Of a stretch of 64,000 nt of DNA, positions 1 to 8,631 are shown piece by piece. Under the pieces are notes generated by a model, which was given only the letters and a program-made list of their open reading frames with translations, was not told the DNA's origin and searched no databases. The stretch is from Niabella sp. (GTDB lineage Bacteria; Bacteroidota; Bacteroidia; Chitinophagales; Chitinophagaceae). Position numbers and translations under genes: made by a program. Numbering within the stretch: the first letter of the stretch is position 1; every line of letters starts with the position of its first letter. Location of the stretch: assembly GCF_030150205.1 (NCBI RefSeq), contig NZ_JASLGT010000008.1, positions 186,001-250,000 on the forward strand. The letters run 5' to 3'.

Positions 1-1672
1 CTTGTCCTTTTACCTCATGCGGATAGCCAACCACTGCGCTTTCGATCACATTCGCATGCATATTGATCGCATTCTCTACCTCCGCGGTTCCTAAACGGTG
101 TCCGCTTACATTCAGCACATCATCCACACGACCAGTGATTTTATAATTGCCCTGCTCATCTTTCCAGGCGCCATCTCCTGTAAAATACAGGTCTTTATAC
201 GTACTGAAATAGGTTTGCCGGCAACGCTCATGATCTCCATAAGTGGTTCTTAAAATGCCTGGCCAGGGAGCCCGCATACATAAATTGCCGCTCATTACTT
301 CATCGGTAAACTCTGTAATTTCTTCGCCTTTTTCATCTACCAGCAACGGTTGTACCCCAGGCAGCGGTAAGGTAGCCCAGCTGGGCCGCGCCGGCGTAAC
401 GCCTGCCAGGTTGGAGATGAGGATGCCCCCGGTTTCGGTTTGCCACCAGGTATCTACAATCGGACATTTCTTTTTACCAATATGCTCATCATACCAATGC
501 CAGGCTTCTTCATTGATGGGTTCACCAACGGTACCCAATACTTTCAGCGAAGAAAGATCTTTATCCTTTAACGGATCTAAACCATAACTCATCAGCGACC
601 GGATGGCCGTAGGCGCCGTATATAAGATATTCACCTTGTGTTTATCTACAATTTCCCAGAACCTTCCGGCATCCGGCCAGGTAGGTATCCCTTCAAACAT
701 CAGACTGGTAGCTCCGGATAATAACGGACCATATGCAATGTAGCTATGCCCGGTGATCCAACCAATATCGGCGGTACAAAAGAAAATATCCTTTGGCTGA
801 TACTGGAACACATTTACAAACGTGTACGTTGTCCAAAGCATATAACCGGCGCAGGTATGTACTACCCCTTTGGGTTTACCGGTACTTCCGGAGGTATACA
901 GGATAAACAGCGGATCTTCCGCATCCATCTCTTCCGCCGGTATGGCCAGCACTTCATCATTCATGGTTTCGATCACATCCTCTACTTCGTCGCGCCACCA
1001 CACATCCCGCCCTTTGATCATACTTACCGGGGTACGGGTACGGGTATGTACAATTACCCGTTTTACCACTTTATTACCGATAAGCGCATCATCAATAATG
1101 GCTTTTAACGGAATATCCTTTGCGCCTCTGTACGCGCCGTCACAGGTAATAATGTACTCTGCTCCTGCATCATCCAAACGGTCAGCAATGCTTTGTGCAG
1201 AAAATCCACCGAAAATTACAGAATGAATGGCTCCGATCCGTGCGCAGGCCTGTACAGCAATCACCAGCTCGGGAATCATTCCCATGTAGATACAAACCCG
1301 GTCGCCTTTCTTTACCCCGTTATTACGCAATACCTGGGCAAATTCGCATACCTTACGATGCAATACTTTATAAGTAAGCGTCCGTACTTTTTCATTTGGA
1401 TCGTTGGGCTCCCAGATGATCGCCGGCGTGTCGCCCGATGTTTTCAGATGACGGTCGAGGCAGTTCTCGGTAATATTCAGCTTTGCTCCTTCAAACCATT
1501 TGATCCTTGGCTCTGCAAAGTTCCAATCCAATACGCGGCTGCTGAACGGCTGTTTCTTTTTCCATTCAAAAGTATCGGCCACTTCCGACCAAAACCCCTG
1601 GGGATCCTCCACACTTCTTTTATATGCTTCCTGGTATTCTTCAATCGTCTTTATCTGAAATGAATATGACAT
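1..1672 (-). CDS. acsA: Acetyl-CoA synthetase (AMP-forming), 3' end cut by window edge
   Basis: Activates acetate to acetyl-CoA through acetyl-AMP in the cytoplasm. Translating the minus strand from the ATG at 1672 gives 557 uninterrupted codons to the window edge. The start reads MSYSFQIKTIEEYQEAYKRS. The adenylate-forming signature YTSGSTGKPKG lies near residue 260, WWQTETGG follows, and YFTGDGAWKDEQGNYKITGR is near the edge, continuing to NVSGHRLGTAEVENAI. Full-length Acs is about 630-650 residues, so roughly 80-90 C-terminal residues are missing, including the regulatory lysine region. It is divergent from an MHS-type transporter across a 152-bp gap, which may link acetate or another small acid's uptake to activation (inference). 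Identity is very secure. Confidence 0.96.
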   Translation of the reverse strand, partial: MSYSFQIKTIEEYQEAYKRSVEDPQGFWSEVADTFEWKKKQPFSSRVLDWNFAEPRIKWFEGAKLNITENCLDRHLKTSGDTPAIIWEPNDPNEKVRTLTYKVLHRKVCEFAQVLRNNGVKKGDRVCIYMGMIPELVIAVQACARIGAIHSVIFGGFSAQSIADRLDDAGAEYIITCDGAYRGAKDIPLKAIIDDALIGNKVVKRVIVHTRTRTPVSMIKGRDVWWRDEVEDVIETMNDEVLAIPAEEMDAEDPLFILYTSGSTGKPKGVVHTCAGYMLWTTYTFVNVFQYQPKDIFFCTADIGWITGHSYIAYGPLLSGATSLMFEGIPTWPDAGRFWEIVDKHKVNILYTAPTAIRSLMSYGLDPLKDKDLSSLKVLGTVGEPINEEAWHWYDEHIGKKKCPIVDTWWQTETGGILISNLAGVTPARPSWATLPLPGVQPLLVDEKGEEITEFTDEVMSGNLCMRAPWPGILRTTYGDHERCRQTYFSTYKDLYFTGDGAWKDEQGNYKITGRVDDVLNVSGHRLGTAEVENAINMHANVIESAVVGYPHEVKGQ

Positions 1673-1722
1673 AACTTAAAACGTTTTTTTTCGGGCAATA
1701 AAAATAGGCAATAAAAATTATT

Positions 1723-1730
1723 CAAATTTA
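1723..1730 (-). promoter_or_regulatory. Putative -7 box for acsA
   Basis: The minus strand reads TAAATTTG, a full match to the Bacteroidota -7 consensus TAnnTTTG. It would give a leader of about 45 nt before the acsA ATG. I see no clear TTG -33 box at the usual spacing, so this is tentative. Confidence 0.35.
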
Positions 1731-1766
1731 TTAATATTTTATTGAAAGAAATATTATCTTGACAGC

Positions 1767-1787
1767 TGTTACCGGTAGCGTTACCGA
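1767..1787. promoter_or_regulatory. Repeated GTTACCG operator-like site between acsA and the transporter
   Basis: GTTACCG occurs at 1768-1774 and again at 1780-1786, 12 bp apart. The first copy continues as GTTACCGGTAGC, one base from the perfect palindrome GTTACCGGTAAC, a shape typical of LacI-family operators with a central CG. It lies in the divergent intergenic region and could control either gene. No LacI-type gene is in the window, so the regulator is unknown. Confidence 0.3.
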
Positions 1788-1824
1788 ACGATTGTATTTA
1801 TTTTATTGCACAAAACAAAATTAC

Positions 1825-3348
1825 ATGAAACAAATGAGTGAAGCCAGCGTGCTTCGTAAAGTCATTGGTGCTTCATCATTGGGCACCATGATCGAATGGT
1901 ATGACTTTTACATCTTCGGCATGCTGGCCAAAACCATTTCTACAGAATTTTTTCCGGAGGGCAACAGTACGGCCGCCTTATTGAGCACCCTGGCCATTTT
2001 TGCTGCAGGCTTTATTGTACGGCCCTTTGGTGCATTATTTTTCGGGCGGCTGGGCGATCTCCTGGGAAGAAAGTCTACCTTCCTGCTGACACTTGTTTTA
2101 ATGGGCGGTTCTACCTTCCTCATCGGGCTGGTTCCCGGGTATCAAAGCATCGGCATAGCAGCCCCCCTGCTGGTGCTGCTGTTACGTTTATTGCAGGGTC
2201 TGGCGCTGGGTGGTGAATATGGTGGTGCGGCCACCTATGTAGCAGAACATGCACCACCCGGCAAACGGGGCTTTTATACCAGCTGGATCCAGACAACCGC
2301 TACGTTGGGTTTATTCCTGGCGCTGGGCGTAATCATGATTGTAAAGATGAACATGAGTGATCACCGTTTTAATGCAGAATGGGGCGGATGGCGTTATCCG
2401 TTCTGGTTCTCCATTATACTGGTGGTGGTATCGGTTTATATCCGGCTGAAGATGGAAGAATCGCCCTTGTTTGCCCGTTTGAAAAGCGAAGGCAAAGTGG
2501 CCAAGAATCCATTAAAGGAAAGCTTCCGGAAAAAGGCTAATTTTAAAATGGTTCTGCTGGCTTTGTTTGGAGCTGCCATGGGACAGGGCGTGATCTGGTA
2601 TACCGGGCAGTTTTATGCGCAAAGCTTCCTGGAAACCAAAGTGGCGCTTAATTTTGAGCAAAGCCGTTCCATTTTGCTTTGGGCGATACTGCTGGCAACG
2701 CCGTTCTTTATTGTTTTCGGATGGCTGAGTGATAAGATCGGCCGCAAATGGATCATGCTGGCAGGAATGCTGCTGGGCATTCTTACTTACCGCCCGATCT
2801 TCAGCACCTTGCTGGAGGATGCTGTTCCTGACCAATGGAACACGGAGATCAGCAACAGCCAGGTGAACAAGGAATCGAAGCTGTTGGCTAATAGTTCAGA
2901 CTCGCTGGTGCAAACCATAACCCATATTGAATTATCCAATGGTGCCAAATATGCAAAGGAACAAACAGATACACTGCGTGTGGCTACCGGAATGATCTCG
3001 GAAGGCAAGCCGCTGATCAAGGATAAAGTATTGCCAAGGCCTGTTTACTGGAAATTTGTGGGCCTGGTATTTTTGCTGATCTTATATGTAACAATGGTAT
3101 ACGGTCCTATTGCAGCATTCCTTGTAGAATTGTTCCCGGTGCATATCCGGTACACTTCTATGTCGCTGCCCTATCATATCGGTAACGGAGTATTTGGAGG
3201 CCTGGTTCCTTTTATCGGGGTTTTGCTGCAAACGACGTTTACCACAGATCCCCTGGTAGGACTTTGGTATCCCATCGGGATCGCTGCATTAAGTTTTGTG
3301 ATCGGGATGGTATATCTGTCTAATAAGAGCGCCCCTGCACTGGAGTAA
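1825..3348 (+). CDS. MFS transporter, metabolite:H+ symporter (MHS) type
   Basis: Inner-membrane secondary transporter of 507 residues from the ATG at 1825, chosen over an in-frame TTG 66 bp upstream. The N-terminus has the MHS signature MIEWYDFYIFG and the repeated MFS loop motif GRLGDLLGRK, with a second copy GWLSDKIGRK in the C-terminal half. These resemble the ShiA, KgtP and ProP group, which move small organic acids or osmolytes with protons. Between about residues 330 and 415 is a long hydrophilic insertion (LEDAVPDQWNTE to KVLPRP) that breaks a membrane hairpin, so the protein is longer than the common 430-residue form. The substrate cannot be read from sequence; divergence from acsA suggests a carboxylate. 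No joined operon partner is obvious except the small membrane protein at 3648. Confidence 0.88.
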   Translation: MKQMSEASVLRKVIGASSLGTMIEWYDFYIFGMLAKTISTEFFPEGNSTAALLSTLAIFAAGFIVRPFGALFFGRLGDLLGRKSTFLLTLVLMGGSTFLIGLVPGYQSIGIAAPLLVLLLRLLQGLALGGEYGGAATYVAEHAPPGKRGFYTSWIQTTATLGLFLALGVIMIVKMNMSDHRFNAEWGGWRYPFWFSIILVVVSVYIRLKMEESPLFARLKSEGKVAKNPLKESFRKKANFKMVLLALFGAAMGQGVIWYTGQFYAQSFLETKVALNFEQSRSILLWAILLATPFFIVFGWLSDKIGRKWIMLAGMLLGILTYRPIFSTLLEDAVPDQWNTEISNSQVNKESKLLANSSDSLVQTITHIELSNGAKYAKEQTDTLRVATGMISEGKPLIKDKVLPRPVYWKFVGLVFLLILYVTMVYGPIAAFLVELFPVHIRYTSMSLPYHIGNGVFGGLVPFIGVLLQTTFTTDPLVGLWYPIGIAALSFVIGMVYLSNKSAPALE

Positions 3349-3349
3349 A

Positions 3350-3619
3350 CAGTCGCTTTATGGAAGAGCTGTTATTTTGGGCGATACGACTGCCGGAGCG
3401 GGAAACCCGGGGAAAGGCACGGCTTTTATGTTGAGCGGTTCGGATATCGGGTTTTTTATTTTTATCCCTACCTGTCAGATAAAAACAAGAACCGGAAAAT
3501 CCATCGAGGCAATCGGTGTAACTCCCGATATCATTTTAACTTCAAAAGACTGGCTCAAAGAGACTTTAAACTTCATCAAACCGGGAAATGCAAAACGCAT
3601 AAAAAAACAAACAACTTAA
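3350..3619 (+). pseudogene. Remnant of an S41 (C-terminal processing) peptidase, C-terminal tail only
   Basis: The frame reads RAVILGDTTAGAGNPGKG, then GFFIFIPTCQIKTRTGKS and IEAIGVTPDI, ending at a TAA. This matches the end of the TSPc fold in family S41, where the strand 'G-x-T-T-A-G' and the closing 'GV-x-PD' are conserved. The recognisable part already starts within 2 bp of the upstream transporter's stop, so the PDZ-like and catalytic Ser regions are absent. The only ATG-like start is a TTG at 3377. I read it as a decayed fragment left by a deletion joined to the transporter gene, not a working protease. Confidence 0.65.
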
Positions 3620-3647
3620 AATCATTATTTTTTATTAAAAAGTTTTT

Positions 3648-3884
3648 ATGAACACAATAAAAAAATCACTGGGTATCGTTTGGTTGTTACTGGGCCCTGC
3701 CGTTATTTACTTCCTGTTTACAGGTGCTCTGCATAATATTGATCCGCACGGAAAAAAGGATATTAATAACCCGGTGATCTGGGTGATTATCATCACGATC
3801 TTTTTGCCAATTGCTATCGGACTGATGATCTTTGGCTGGTATGCACTCAAAGGCGAATATTCGAAGAATGCCGGAGATCAATAG
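3648..3884 (+). CDS. Small two-helix membrane protein (DUF6814-like)
   Basis: A 78-residue protein with two predicted membrane helices: residues about 7-27 (LGIVWLLLGPAVIYFLFTGAL) and about 43-66 (VIWVIIITIFLPIAIGLMIF). A short polar loop, HNIDPHGKKDINN, separates them and a charged tail follows. Small proteins of this look sit next to MFS transporters in Bacteroidota, and the DUF6814 name is from memory, not a search. It lies 299 bp after the MHS transporter, with the peptidase fragment in between, so it may once have been directly adjacent. It could be an accessory subunit, but no function is shown by the sequence. Confidence 0.7.
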   Translation: MNTIKKSLGIVWLLLGPAVIYFLFTGALHNIDPHGKKDINNPVIWVIIITIFLPIAIGLMIFGWYALKGEYSKNAGDQ

Positions 3885-3890
3885 ATCAGA

Positions 3891-3902
3891 TCGCATATGC
3901 GA
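3891..3902. repeat. Perfect 12-bp palindrome
   Basis: TCGCATATGCGA sits just after the stop of the small membrane protein. The arms are too short for a terminator and no T-tract follows. It could be a dimer-binding site or chance. Confidence 0.3.
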
Positions 3903-4094
3903 CCGGCACATGCCACAAACGCATACGGATAACAGCGTTGCACCATTTCTCCAAAAGTGGCATGATAAAAACGGGATCATTCGAAGCCTTAGATAAAATG
4001 AATTACAGTCTGTTGCATGGCTGGCTTACGCTATTAACATTCAGCAAATTAGCCATACCTTTTCGTTAAAGAATTGTAATATTCACCGGTTTTC

Positions 4095-4125
4095 TTGTCT
4101 GAAAAAAGGCAATCAATTACCTTTG
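4095..4125 (+). promoter_or_regulatory. Bacteroidota-type promoter (TTG, 20 bp, TAnnTTTG)
   Basis: TTG at 4095-4097 is followed after 20 bp by TACCTTTG at 4118-4125. Both elements and the spacing fit the primary sigma factor consensus of Bacteroidota. Transcription would begin near 4131-4133, almost at the ATG of the next gene (4132), implying a leaderless or very short-leader mRNA for it, and it probably also serves the SulP/carbonic anhydrase genes. Confidence 0.55.
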
Positions 4126-4131
4126 CATCAC

Positions 4132-4488
4132 ATGATATCCGGCTTACTATACAATAAAATAATATCCAGGGCCCTGGCAGTGATGCTGGGCGTTGCGTTA
4201 TTGTGGCTTACCATAAGCCTTCCTTTTGTATATGAAGCTAAACTTCATCTGACCGAAAAAACCGAAACCAAGGGTAAGAGCCAGGGAAACCCCATGGCCG
4301 GAACCACCGAGGAAAAAGTACCGGGCAACCCAACCGTAACCATTACGGAAGAGTACCTGCATCATGGTACATATGATTTTTCCCTGGCTGAATTTCAAAA
4401 AGACATTGCTTACCTGCACGCGCATGAACGCACGTATATTGCGTTCCATGCGGAATTACACGCGCCCCCTCCCAACAAACAAGCCTAG
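4132..4488 (+). CDS. Hypothetical secreted or membrane-anchored protein
   Basis: A 118-residue protein with a basic N-terminus (YNKIISR), a hydrophobic stretch at about 14-33 (ALAVMLGVALLWLTISLPFV) and a polar rest rich in Thr, Glu and His. I recognise no family. The hydrophobic stretch may be a signal peptide or a single anchor, leaving about 85 residues outside. I chose the ATG at 4132 because it keeps the positive N-terminal region; the ATG at 4183 would give the upstream promoter a normal leader but loses those charges. It precedes the SulP gene by 154 bp on the same strand and may be cotranscribed with it. The C-terminus is HAPPPNKQA. Confidence 0.55.
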   Translation: MISGLLYNKIISRALAVMLGVALLWLTISLPFVYEAKLHLTEKTETKGKSQGNPMAGTTEEKVPGNPTVTITEEYLHHGTYDFSLAEFQKDIAYLHAHERTYIAFHAELHAPPPNKQA

Positions 4489-4642
4489 GCATTTGGACTC
4501 CGGTGTTTTTCCGGGGAACTGATCTGTGCTGCAATCACCAGTTGATTCCGGCAGGTCTTTCTGTACATCATCTTTCCGATCTCCTGTTGCCTGCTATCGC
4601 AATAGCATTAGCATGCCGGGTTATTTCCTTAATGATAATTTT

Positions 4643-6331
4643 ATGCATACAAATTCAAAATCAAAAAATATATTTTCCAGCCTGGCTTCCGATATTCCTT
4701 CATCCGTTGTTGTATTCCTGGTGGCATTACCCCTTTGTTTGGGTGTTGCCTTAGCCTCGAATGCACCCCTGTTCAGCGGAATCATCGCCGGTGTTTGCGG
4801 TGGAATTATTGTAGGTATTTTAAGCGGCTCGCAGCTCAGTGTAAGCGGCCCCGCCGCCGGGCTTACGGCTATTGTTGCATCTGCTATCATCACGCTTCAG
4901 TCGTTTGAAGCCTTCCTGGTAGTAGTAGTGTTAGCAGGTATTATGCAGGTGATCCTTGGTTTTGTAAAAGCCGGTATCATTGGCGATTATATCCCCAATG
5001 GTGTCATCAAAGGGATGTTGGCTGCAATTGGTCTGATCCTTATTATCAACCAGGTTCCGCAGCTGCTGGGCGATAAATCTGCACTGCCCGCCAATGATGA
5101 AGAGTCCATTGCCACTACCGGGAATATTTTTGTTAACTTCTTCAAAGCCTTTGCGCATATTACACCGGCAGCATTGTTAATCGGCGGTATCTGCCTGGCA
5201 TTTCATTTTATATGGGAGAAGCTGGTGGCAGGTAAAAAGGGCCTTCTTAAGCTGATTCCGGCGCCGTTACTGATTGTTTTTATTGGCGTGGGATTAAATG
5301 CATTATTTGCCAGTACCGGACTCATGCCGGCCTTAACCGAAAGTTACCTTGTAAGTATTCCTATGGCAGGATCTGCCAGGGAGTTTGTGTCGTTCTTTAC
5401 AAGTCCCGACTGGAGCGCATTGTGGAATTCGCAGGTTTGGATGCTGGCGCTTACCATTGCGCTGGTGGCCAGCCTGGAAAGCCTGCTAAGCCTGGAAGCC
5501 ATTGATGATATGGATCCGTACCAGCGTGCCAGTCCTACCAACCGGGAGCTAAAAGCCCAGGGCATCGGTAATATCCTTTCGGGGCTTATTGGCGGTATCC
5601 CGGTTACAAGCGTCATTGTACGCTCATCGGCAAACGTGAACTCCGGGGCCAAAACAAAAATGTCGACCATTTTACACGGTCTGTTGCTTCTGGGTTCGGT
5701 GGCGTTCATCCCGTTCCTGCTCAACATGATCCCCAAAACAGCCCTGGCGGCCATCCTGATTTTTACCGGGTACAAACTGGCAAAGCCCACGTTGTTTAAG
5801 TTATATTATAAAAAAGGATGGGACCAGTTTTTGCCCTTTGTGATCACGATTATCGCCATCCTGGCTACGGATTTGCTGAAGGGCGTTATTGTTGGTATTG
5901 GCGTTGGACTGTTCTTTGCTTTCCGCTCCAATTTCAGAAAGGCGGTATTTGTCGTAAAGGATGATACCAGGTATCTTTTCCGTCTCCGGAAAGATGTTTC
6001 CTTTCTGAACAAGGCCATTATCAAGCAAAACCTGGAGAAGGTACCCGATGGAGCCAAGGTGATTATTGATGCCATGCGCGCCGATTATATTGATAAGGAC
6101 ATTGTGGAAGTAATTGAAGATTTTATCATTCATGCACCGCTAAAAAATATTGATGTGCAACTGGAAACCAGCGGTTTTATCGATCATGGCTTTTCCTATA
6201 AAATACTGGCAAACGACAATAAGGATGGGCATTTAAGGAGAACGTATACAAAAGTGATCACCAGTACAAAACCGGATCCGGTACCGGAAACAACGCCGGA
6301 ATTGGCTAACTTAGCATCTCAACCTCAGTAA
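4643..6331 (+). CDS. SulP-family anion transporter, probable bicarbonate importer
   Basis: Inner-membrane transporter of 562 residues starting at the ATG at 4643 (MHTNSKSKNIFSSLASDIPS). The in-frame extension to 4526 has no transporter-like sequence. The N-terminal half shows the SulP signature, with SVVVFLVALPLCLGVALASN, then SGSQLSVSGPAAGLTAIV, and further helices to about residue 430. A C-terminal cytoplasmic STAS-like part follows (VSFLNKAIIKQNLEKVPDGA, then VIIDAMRADYIDKDIVEVIE). SulP proteins carry sulfate, bicarbonate or dicarboxylates. The beta-carbonic anhydrase gene begins 37 bp downstream, and this pairing argues for bicarbonate. Substrate is inference; family is secure. Confidence 0.92.
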   Translation: MHTNSKSKNIFSSLASDIPSSVVVFLVALPLCLGVALASNAPLFSGIIAGVCGGIIVGILSGSQLSVSGPAAGLTAIVASAIITLQSFEAFLVVVVLAGIMQVILGFVKAGIIGDYIPNGVIKGMLAAIGLILIINQVPQLLGDKSALPANDEESIATTGNIFVNFFKAFAHITPAALLIGGICLAFHFIWEKLVAGKKGLLKLIPAPLLIVFIGVGLNALFASTGLMPALTESYLVSIPMAGSAREFVSFFTSPDWSALWNSQVWMLALTIALVASLESLLSLEAIDDMDPYQRASPTNRELKAQGIGNILSGLIGGIPVTSVIVRSSANVNSGAKTKMSTILHGLLLLGSVAFIPFLLNMIPKTALAAILIFTGYKLAKPTLFKLYYKKGWDQFLPFVITIIAILATDLLKGVIVGIGVGLFFAFRSNFRKAVFVVKDDTRYLFRLRKDVSFLNKAIIKQNLEKVPDGAKVIIDAMRADYIDKDIVEVIEDFIIHAPLKNIDVQLETSGFIDHGFSYKILANDNKDGHLRRTYTKVITSTKPDPVPETTPELANLASQPQ

Positions 6332-6368
6332 TTTTAAATAAAAAGACATTTCAAAAGATATATCAATT

Positions 6369-7010
6369 ATGAATTCATACGAAAAATTATTACAGAATAA
6401 TAAAGACTGGGCTGCCGCAAAACTAGAGATTGATCCACATTTTTTTGATAGCCTGGCGGAAACGCAGAAACCGGAGTTCCTGTGGATTGGTTGCAGCGAC
6501 AGCCGGGTACCGGCAAATGAAGTAACCGGAACCACATCCGGCGAAATTTTTGTACACCGGAATATTGCCAACCTGGTGGTACATACCGATATAAACCTGA
6601 TCAGCGTTTTAGAATACGCCGTGGCACACCTGAAAGTGAAGCACGTAATTGTGTGCGGACATTACGGATGCGGTGGCGTGAAAGCGGCCATGGGCAACGG
6701 TGATTTTCACCAGGTGCTGAATATGTGGCTGCGGGTGATCAAGGATGTTTATTACAAGCATAAAGAAGAGCTCAATGAGATCTCCGATGAAACAGCAAGG
6801 GCCAATCGCCTGGTAGAGCTGAACGTAAAAGAGCAGGTAGAAAAACTGGCGAAGACTTCGATCATTCAAAAAGCCTGGCAGGAGCGTCAGGCCCCGATGT
6901 TGCACGGCTGGGTTTATGGATTGGCCGACGGGCAGTTACATTCCCTGCACACGATCACACCGGGCAGCAACCCGGTAGATCCCATCTACGTATACGAAAA
7001 TCTGCAGTAA
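6369..7010 (+). CDS. can: Beta-carbonic anhydrase
   Basis: Interconverts CO2 and bicarbonate in the cytoplasm. The 213-residue protein has both zinc-ligand motifs: CSDSR at residues 42-46 (Cys42, Asp44, Arg46) and HYGCGG at 98-103 (His98, Cys101). Length is normal for the plant/E. coli Can type. It lies 37 bp behind the SulP gene and is followed by a strong terminator, so the two form an operon that would couple bicarbonate import to hydration equilibrium. All catalytic residues are present. Confidence 0.97.
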   Translation: MNSYEKLLQNNKDWAAAKLEIDPHFFDSLAETQKPEFLWIGCSDSRVPANEVTGTTSGEIFVHRNIANLVVHTDINLISVLEYAVAHLKVKHVIVCGHYGCGGVKAAMGNGDFHQVLNMWLRVIKDVYYKHKEELNEISDETARANRLVELNVKEQVEKLAKTSIIQKAWQERQAPMLHGWVYGLADGQLHSLHTITPGSNPVDPIYVYENLQ

Positions 7011-7031
7011 CACTGCCCCCATCCTTATTTG

Positions 7032-7057
7032 GCCCCGCAGGATTGCGGGGCTTTTTT
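7032..7057 (+). terminator. Rho-independent terminator after the carbonic anhydrase gene
   Basis: GCCCCGCA and TGCGGGGC form a perfect 8-bp stem with a 4-nt loop, followed by six T. It ends the sulP-can operon on the plus strand. Confidence 0.9.
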
Positions 7058-7143
7058 GTTGACGCTGGTTTAATCGAAAGGACTCCTTCCCTCAAATATT
7101 TCAAAACCCATCACTGCGCTTAAGGCAGCCGTATAAACGTCTC

Positions 7144-8586
7144 TTACAAAAACAACGCATCCATTGTTACTTCCGCCACCACTCTACCAGTCGTATGTAT
7201 ATTTTGCGCCACTCCATAAGTCGTAATCAATGTAAGAAACAGGGTTTTCTTTGTGCGGGTGATCCGGCGGAAGGCATTCATTTTATGATCCAGTTCCCCC
7301 GCATAGGTTTTATTGACCACAAATACATCTTCGGAAAATTTCATTTCACAAATATTAATACAATGATCCTGCCGGTCAATCAGCAGATCGATTTGTGCGC
7401 CTTTCTCTGCGCTTCCTTTTGGAGGCTGATACCGCCACCCCGATTCTTCCGTAAACACGCCCTCAATGCCCAACGCTTTTTTGATAGGTACAATGTGCCT
7501 CAGGCAAACCGCTTCAAAAGCAAACCCACACCAGCTTTTATAGGATGGTGTATGTATTTTTCTTAGCCAGGATCCCATACCGGTTGCTTTTGCGCCTTCA
7601 ATAAATTTCAGGTAAAACATGGAATATTCGTCTGAAAGTTTATAGATGCTTTCATTGGCATTTTTCCCAAACGGCACATAGGGTGTAATAAAGCCAGACT
7701 CTTCCAGTTCGCGCAGCAGTTTGCTGGTAGTTCCGCCACTTGTAAAACGGCATACCTCAATGATCTCATCACGGCTGAGCCCCTTTCCTTTCTGCGCTAA
7801 TGCCCGTACCACTTTTTCGTGTTGCTGCGCATTTACAAACAACGATTGATACAGGTTGGCAAATTCATTGCGCAGCAATCCTTCTTTGGCAAAACAAAGC
7901 CGGTCGATGAGCTGGGCGGCACTTTCTCCCGGAAGGATCGATTGAAGATAGTAGGGCACGCCGCCTACAGCCATATAAAGCTGAAGCAGCTGGTATGGAT
8001 CCAGGCTGGCCTTTAAATGAGACAGGTAGGCGCGGGTTTCTCCCAATGTAAACGGAAGCAACCGGATCTTTTGTGTAACCCGGTTATGCAACCCGCCTTT
8101 ATTGTTGATGATCTTATCAATCATCCAGGAGGCCGCCGATCCGCAGATGATCACCTTTACGTTCCGCCGCTTTGTTGCACTGCTGTTCCACCAGTGATCG
8201 AATGCCTGCAGAAAATTGGAGCGGGGCGTATGGATCCAGGGAAACTCATCAAAAAAAAGAACCACCGGCCCCTTCTTCTTAAGCGGATCCAGCAGGTATT
8301 GATCCAGGTAAGTAAATGCCTGTATCCAGCTATCGGGGGCAGCCAGCGGAGCCTGACTGGCCATGGCTTTTCCCAAAGCATTACTGAAATTCTTTAATTG
8401 ATCTGTTAAGGTTGCATCGTGGATACCCGACATCTCGAATACCGTTTCTTTTTTGAGCAATGTACGGATCAGGTATGTTTTTCCCACTCTCCGGCGGCCA
8501 TAAACCGCAATCAGCTCCGGCCTGCGGGAAGTAAGCAGGCGATTGAGCATTTTCTGCTCTTCTGTTCTACCTATGATAACATCCAT
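7144..8586 (-). CDS. P-loop ATPase with C-terminal DUF234 domain
   Basis: A 480-residue protein of the ATPase family first noted in archaea. The Walker A motif is AVYGRRRVGKTYLIR near residues 28-42, and Walker B is PVVLFFDEFPWI near residue 107. A winged-helix region follows at about 265-300 (KGKGLSRDEIIEVCRFTSGG). The C-terminal DUF234 region has an RE-like pattern: AQIDLLIDRQDHC and then NICEMKF. That pattern suggests a PD-(D/E)xK fold, which may or may not be a nuclease. The cellular role of this family is unclear; proposals include mobile-element or stress functions. The start at 8586 (MDVIIGRTEEQK) fits family starts. The 52-53 bp tandem repeat just upstream covers its promoter region. 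Confidence 0.88.
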   Translation of the reverse strand: MDVIIGRTEEQKMLNRLLTSRRPELIAVYGRRRVGKTYLIRTLLKKETVFEMSGIHDATLTDQLKNFSNALGKAMASQAPLAAPDSWIQAFTYLDQYLLDPLKKKGPVVLFFDEFPWIHTPRSNFLQAFDHWWNSSATKRRNVKVIICGSAASWMIDKIINNKGGLHNRVTQKIRLLPFTLGETRAYLSHLKASLDPYQLLQLYMAVGGVPYYLQSILPGESAAQLIDRLCFAKEGLLRNEFANLYQSLFVNAQQHEKVVRALAQKGKGLSRDEIIEVCRFTSGGTTSKLLRELEESGFITPYVPFGKNANESIYKLSDEYSMFYLKFIEGAKATGMGSWLRKIHTPSYKSWCGFAFEAVCLRHIVPIKKALGIEGVFTEESGWRYQPPKGSAEKGAQIDLLIDRQDHCINICEMKFSEDVFVVNKTYAGELDHKMNAFRRITRTKKTLFLTLITTYGVAQNIHTTGRVVAEVTMDALFL

Positions 8587-8631
8587 GGTTCAGCTTTTAA
8601 ACCAGATAAAGTTATTCAAATTCCGGATCAT

